Assembly (NCBI RefSeq): GCF_020178975.1 | Contig: NZ_JAHXBU010000040.1 | Span: 1-64,000, forward strand | Source of the DNA: Cesiribacter sp. SM1 | GTDB taxonomy: Bacteria; Bacteroidota; Bacteroidia; Cytophagales; Cyclobacteriaceae | Reading direction: 5' to 3' | Length of the DNA stretch: 64,000 bases | Part shown: positions 62,455 through 64,000 of the stretch, in pieces | How the letters are laid out: each line of letters begins with the position of its first letter | Position numbering within the stretch: position 1 is the first letter of the stretch | Notes under the pieces: generated by a model | Seen by the model: only the letters and a program-made list of their open reading frames with translations | The model's database searches: none | Told to the model about the DNA's origin: nothing | Translations under genes and position numbers: made by a program

Positions 62455-64000
62455 ATGAACAATTTTTTGAAGCCCGTAACCAGTAGTTTACCCGATATCC
62501 GAAGTTTAGGCTCTCACCTGAACTGGATTGTGCTGCTGCTCATTAATTTCGTTATCATTATCAGCTTCAGGAATGATATTATCACCCCTGAGGTACGGGT
62601 GTGGGCCCCGCATTTAAGCATTAGCCTGGTACTGATTGCGCTTGTGTTTTATAGCCGCTTACAGATCAAAGCGGTAGACCGGCCCTCTTTTCTTCCGCTG
62701 CTCATCAGGCTTTGCTCCCTTACCGGCCTGGGCATACTTGCTATATTATTCCTGGAGTCGCTGGTTTATCTGTTCAGCAGCCACATCAGGCTGTTTTCTA
62801 ATCCGCTTGTGGCTACTGCTATCTATACCCTGGAGATACTGGCAGGTGGTGTGGTGTTAAGTACCCTGCTGGTAGGCTTTAAACGATTAATGCTGTTTGA
62901 AAAAACCAGGCTTCTGGTGGTTTCCTGGCGTTTGTTTGAATATGGGCTCGTAACCACCACCATTCTTAGCCTCTTTAATATACAGTTCAATACCTTTTTC
63001 TATAACCTTATTTTTATTGCCCTTACCGGGCTGGGAGTGCTGCTCTCAGTAAACCTTAAGTGGGTAGGCTATCTCGATTTCAGGCAAAAGCTGCAGGCGC
63101 TGGGTCTTATGCTGGTGCAGCTGCTCTGCCTGCTTTTCTTTACCTGGTTTCTCTACTTCTATTCATCAGATACGCAGCTGCTCTATTATGCAGAAGATAA
63201 TATGCTGCTGCTGGTGCTTCTCTCTTTTTCGCTTTTTTGCACAGGGCTTTCGGTGCTGGTAATATTCTTTAACCTGCCCACCTCTTCAGTTTTTGAAAAA
63301 AAACTCGAGGATTTGAACGGCATAAAACAACTGCAGCAAAGCCTGCGAAAAAAGCAGAGTGAAGAAGATCTCTACCAGCTGCTGCTGGAGAATGCCCTGA
63401 AAGCTACCGATGCCCAGTATGGCTGGATATGGGTGAAGCACCACCAGGGAGGCGAAAAGATAGTTCAGTCTGTTGAGCTTCCCCGCCTGTCGGTAAACGC
63501 ACTGCTTAGCAATTTTACCAACACCCGTGTAAAAGATGGCCTGATGGCAGGCCGCATACCGGGCCGTCGCCGGGCTTTTCACTTATCGCCGGTGCAGCAC
63601 CCGCTCTACAAATCGGCCCTGGTAATTCCCCTGCGGGCGCAGGATAGCCTAAGTGGCTATCTTACCTTGCTTAAAAATGTACCCAGTGGCTTTAATAAAG
63701 ATGCCATAGGCATAGCCCGCCTATATGCCGAACAAACCTGCCTTTCCATAGAAAATCTTCAGCTGCTCGATGAGGCCATAAGGCTTGAACGTTACCAGGA
63801 AGAGCTTTCCATTGCGCGCAGGGTAAAAGAAAGTTTGCTGCCCCGCGAAATTTGTTGTAACACAGATTGCGGCCTTTTCGTATGTTCAGAATCTGCCGAT
63901 GATGTCGGCGGGGATTACTACGATGCTTACAGGCTGGATAGCAGCCGGGTGGCACTGGTAGTAGCAGATGTATCGGGACACGGAACCTCTGCGGCTTTTA
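62455..64000 (+). CDS. Membrane-anchored GAF-SpoIIE (PP2C-type) phosphatase, 3' end outside window
   Basis: The frame is open to the window end (about 515 residues seen). Residues 1-280 hold about seven hydrophobic helices, resembling a 7TM sensory module. A GAF domain follows (about residues 305-440), then a short coiled coil (EAIRLERYQEELSIARRVKE), then the start of a SpoIIE-type PP2C phosphatase: DVGGDYYDAYRL and ALVVADVSGHGTSAAF carry metal-binding aspartates. Such proteins dephosphorylate anti-sigma-factor antagonists in partner-switching pathways. The partner is not in the window. ATG at 62455 follows the guaB terminator closely. Confidence 0.88.
   Translation, partial: MNNFLKPVTSSLPDIRSLGSHLNWIVLLLINFVIIISFRNDIITPEVRVWAPHLSISLVLIALVFYSRLQIKAVDRPSFLPLLIRLCSLTGLGILAILFLESLVYLFSSHIRLFSNPLVATAIYTLEILAGGVVLSTLLVGFKRLMLFEKTRLLVVSWRLFEYGLVTTTILSLFNIQFNTFFYNLIFIALTGLGVLLSVNLKWVGYLDFRQKLQALGLMLVQLLCLLFFTWFLYFYSSDTQLLYYAEDNMLLLVLLSFSLFCTGLSVLVIFFNLPTSSVFEKKLEDLNGIKQLQQSLRKKQSEEDLYQLLLENALKATDAQYGWIWVKHHQGGEKIVQSVELPRLSVNALLSNFTNTRVKDGLMAGRIPGRRRAFHLSPVQHPLYKSALVIPLRAQDSLSGYLTLLKNVPSGFNKDAIGIARLYAEQTCLSIENLQLLDEAIRLERYQEELSIARRVKESLLPREICCNTDCGLFVCSESADDVGGDYYDAYRLDSSRVALVVADVSGHGTSAAF

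Noticed and set aside
1-64000. tRNA or rRNA genes, transposons, phage genes, CRISPR arrays and toxin-antitoxin or defence systems
   Set aside because: I looked for the typical signs on both strands and saw none. A tRNA scan was not possible, so a single missed tRNA cannot be excluded.

Overview
The window reads as chromosome of a Bacteroidetes bacterium, most likely order Cytophagales. The signs are a SusC/SusD pair, a Nudix-type AraR regulator, Bacteroidetes promoter boxes (TTG and TAnnTTTG), many lipoprotein glycosidases, a DUF4199 protein and a LytTR regulator with an N-terminal membrane domain. Base composition looks even across the window. I saw no tRNA, rRNA, transposase, phage gene or CRISPR array.

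Positions 1-30,800 form one large L-arabinose and arabinan utilisation locus. It opens with the end of a transketolase gene, a LacI-type regulator broken by a one-base frameshift, and AraR. The catabolic genes araB, araD, an SSS-family sodium symporter and araA follow on the plus strand and end at a strong terminator. A GH97 gene stands alone on the minus strand. Then come SusC/SusD and a run of secreted enzymes: three GH43 proteins of arabinanase type, two GH51 arabinofuranosidases, a lipoprotein mutarotase, a GH43 exo-type enzyme, a GH127 beta-L-arabinofuranosidase and one more GH43-like protein. Together they would cut arabinan at the surface, import oligosaccharides through SusC/SusD, trim them to L-arabinose in the periplasm, import the sugar and convert it to D-xylulose 5-phosphate for the pentose phosphate pathway, where transketolase acts. 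Four 17-bp inverted repeats of one pattern (A[G/T]TGT-N7-AC..T) lie upstream of araR, araB, susC and a GH43 gene, and I propose them as AraR operators.

Positions 30,800-56,000 are ordinary chromosome: an M1 peptidase, a histidine kinase, a ZIP transporter, a methyltransferase, ApbE, RuvB, free-methionine-sulfoxide reductase, RibD, a thioesterase, an MFS/GMC-oxidoreductase pair, PrmC and several unknowns. Two parts deserve attention: a translationally coupled TPR-AAA+ ATPase and TPR-membrane protein (40,676-43,236), and a LytTR regulator followed by an outer-membrane protein and an S41 protease (50,048-53,075).

Positions 56,000-60,450 look like a thiamine uptake region. A TonB-dependent receptor sits behind a clear TPP riboswitch. 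Upstream of it is a coupled pair of a PnuC/PnuT-type transporter and a NadR-like kinase. A perfect Bacteroidetes promoter for that pair abuts an array of about 12 copies of a heptanucleotide. The window ends with a rhodanese, guaB and the 5' part of a membrane-anchored GAF-SpoIIE phosphatase gene.
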